DNA of 6,202 bases from Planctomycetaceae bacterium (lineage in GTDB: Bacteria; Planctomycetota; Planctomycetia; Pirellulales; Thermoguttaceae), in contig JAITQJ010000195.1 in assembly GCA_031288955.1 (NCBI GenBank), positions 1 through 6,202 of the forward strand, read 5' to 3'. Under the pieces are notes generated by a model. The model was given only the letters and a program-made list of their open reading frames with translations, had not been told where the DNA came from and did not search any database. The translations under genes were made by a program, and so were the position numbers. This document shows positions 5,840 to 6,202 of this stretch, one piece after another (position 1 is the first letter of the stretch; each line of letters begins with the position of its first letter).

Positions 5840-5843
5840 CTCC
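5840..5843 (-). promoter_or_regulatory. Shine-Dalgarno of the encapsulin gene
   Basis: GGAG lies 8 bases before the encapsulin ATG on the minus strand. It is the only clear Shine-Dalgarno in the window: larE, serA and the desulfurase lack one. This fits the need for many more shell copies than cargo copies. Confidence 0.7.
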
Positions 5844-5853
5844 AAAAGGTGAA

Positions 5854-5883
5854 ATTGTAAGCGGTTAAAGCGGTTTTTGTCAA
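5854..5883 (-). promoter_or_regulatory. Promoter of the encapsulin operon with repeat operator
   Basis: On the minus strand a perfect -35 box TTGACA (5883-5878) and a -10 box TACAAT (5859-5854, five of six) are separated by 18 bp. Transcription would start near 5847, giving a leader of about 16 bases that contains the Shine-Dalgarno. The spacer holds two tandem copies of AACCGCTT (5875-5868 and 5866-5859) spaced 9 bp apart, a plausible binding site for a regulator. A third copy is at 5948-5941. Another TACAAT (5908-5903) upstream lacks a convincing -35. Confidence 0.6.
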
Positions 5884-5948
5884 AATCGCAAAGTCAGACA
5901 CTATTGTAGCATATCTGTTTTATAAGGAAAGAGGGGGGCGAAGCGGTT
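5859..5948 (-). repeat. Three AACCGCTT direct repeats upstream of encapsulin
   Basis: The octamer AACCGCTT (AAGCGGTT on the plus strand) occurs at 5859-5866, 5868-5875 and 5941-5948, all in the same orientation. The first two lie in the promoter spacer. The third lies 66 bp upstream of the second, in the gap behind the receiver-domain gene. Candidate operator sites; the cognate regulator is not identifiable from the window. Confidence 0.5.
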
Positions 5949-5963
5949 TACGATTCACGTATT

Positions 5964-6202
5964 TCATTTCTTAATCCAACGAATCAGGGCGGAATACAAG
6001 TCTTCCGGGTTAATCGGTTTCGTAATGTGTCCGTTCATTCCCGCTTCGAGACTCAATTCCTTGTCGCCGGGCATTGCGTGTGCCGTCATCGCCAGTATCG
6101 GTAAATCCCGGAAACGGGCATCGCTGCGAATCATCCGCGCCGCCTCCAAACCGTCCATTTCCGGCATTTGAATGTCCATCAAAACCAAATCAAACTGTTC
6201 TT
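5964..6202 (-). CDS. Response-regulator receiver domain, C-terminal part (partial)
   Basis: The reading frame enters from the right edge of the window without a start codon and ends at a TGA at 5964. About 79 residues are visible, beginning EQFDLVLMDIQMPEMDG. The phospho-acceptor aspartate is the D after LVLM (codon 6174-6176). The conserved switch threonine lies in AMTAHAM and the conserved lysine in TKPI. The protein ends soon after the last helix (YSALIRWIKK), with no DNA-binding or other output domain. IQMPEMDG and a terminal receiver domain are typical of hybrid sensor histidine kinases, so this is probably the tail of one; a stand-alone receiver protein is the alternative. It lies on the same strand as, and 132 bp upstream of, the encapsulin gene, but a promoter in the gap suggests a separate unit. 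A direct regulatory link is not shown. Confidence 0.93.
   Translation of the reverse strand, partial: EQFDLVLMDIQMPEMDGLEAARMIRSDARFRDLPILAMTAHAMPGDKELSLEAGMNGHITKPINPEDLYSALIRWIKK

Overview
This is a bacterial chromosomal window of moderate GC content. Its most notable content is a complete two-gene family 2A encapsulin operon: an HK97-fold, SrpI-like nanocompartment shell followed by its cysteine desulfurase cargo with an N-terminal extension. The phylum cannot be fixed from sequence alone. Three of four start codons lack a Shine-Dalgarno, and the SerA tail (LPPADKSPAWMG) resembles what I recall of planctomycete SerA proteins, so Planctomycetota is my best guess at low to moderate confidence.

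Layout. Bases 1-695 hold no protein gene but are highly organised. Four A-tracts spaced exactly 11 bp apart lead into a perfect TTGACA-16-TATAAT promoter (141-168). Downstream lies a roughly 290-nt segment with several hairpins, including a long one at 252-323 and a 28-bp terminator-like one at 392-460 followed by a T-run. This reads as an abundant structured non-coding RNA (or leader RNA) of no class I recognise. A second promoter with a palindrome in its spacer (623-651) precedes larE (696-1514, +), an ATP-dependent sulfur transferase of the three-cysteine type. serA (1583-3208, +), a long-form phosphoglycerate dehydrogenase, follows with its own promoter, which overlaps the upstream ATG and supports the start at 1583.

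A short convergent intergenic region (3209-3308) with hairpins separates serA from the minus-strand operon. That operon is transcribed from a TTGACA-18-TACAAT promoter (5854-5883) carrying a tandem AACCGCTT repeat in its spacer. It encodes the encapsulin shell (4881-5831) and then the SufS-type cysteine desulfurase (3309-4814). A perfect 13-bp inverted repeat sits in the 66-bp gap between the two. At the right edge, the minus strand carries the C-terminal part of a response-regulator receiver domain (5964-6202), cut by the window and probably the tail of a hybrid histidine kinase.

How the genes may work together (inference). SerA starts serine synthesis, serine is the precursor of cysteine, the encapsulated desulfurase takes sulfur from cysteine, and LarE is a sulfur-transfer enzyme. 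The window therefore reads as a serine/cysteine/sulfur neighbourhood around a sulfur nanocompartment, although the three transcription units are separate and co-regulation is not shown.
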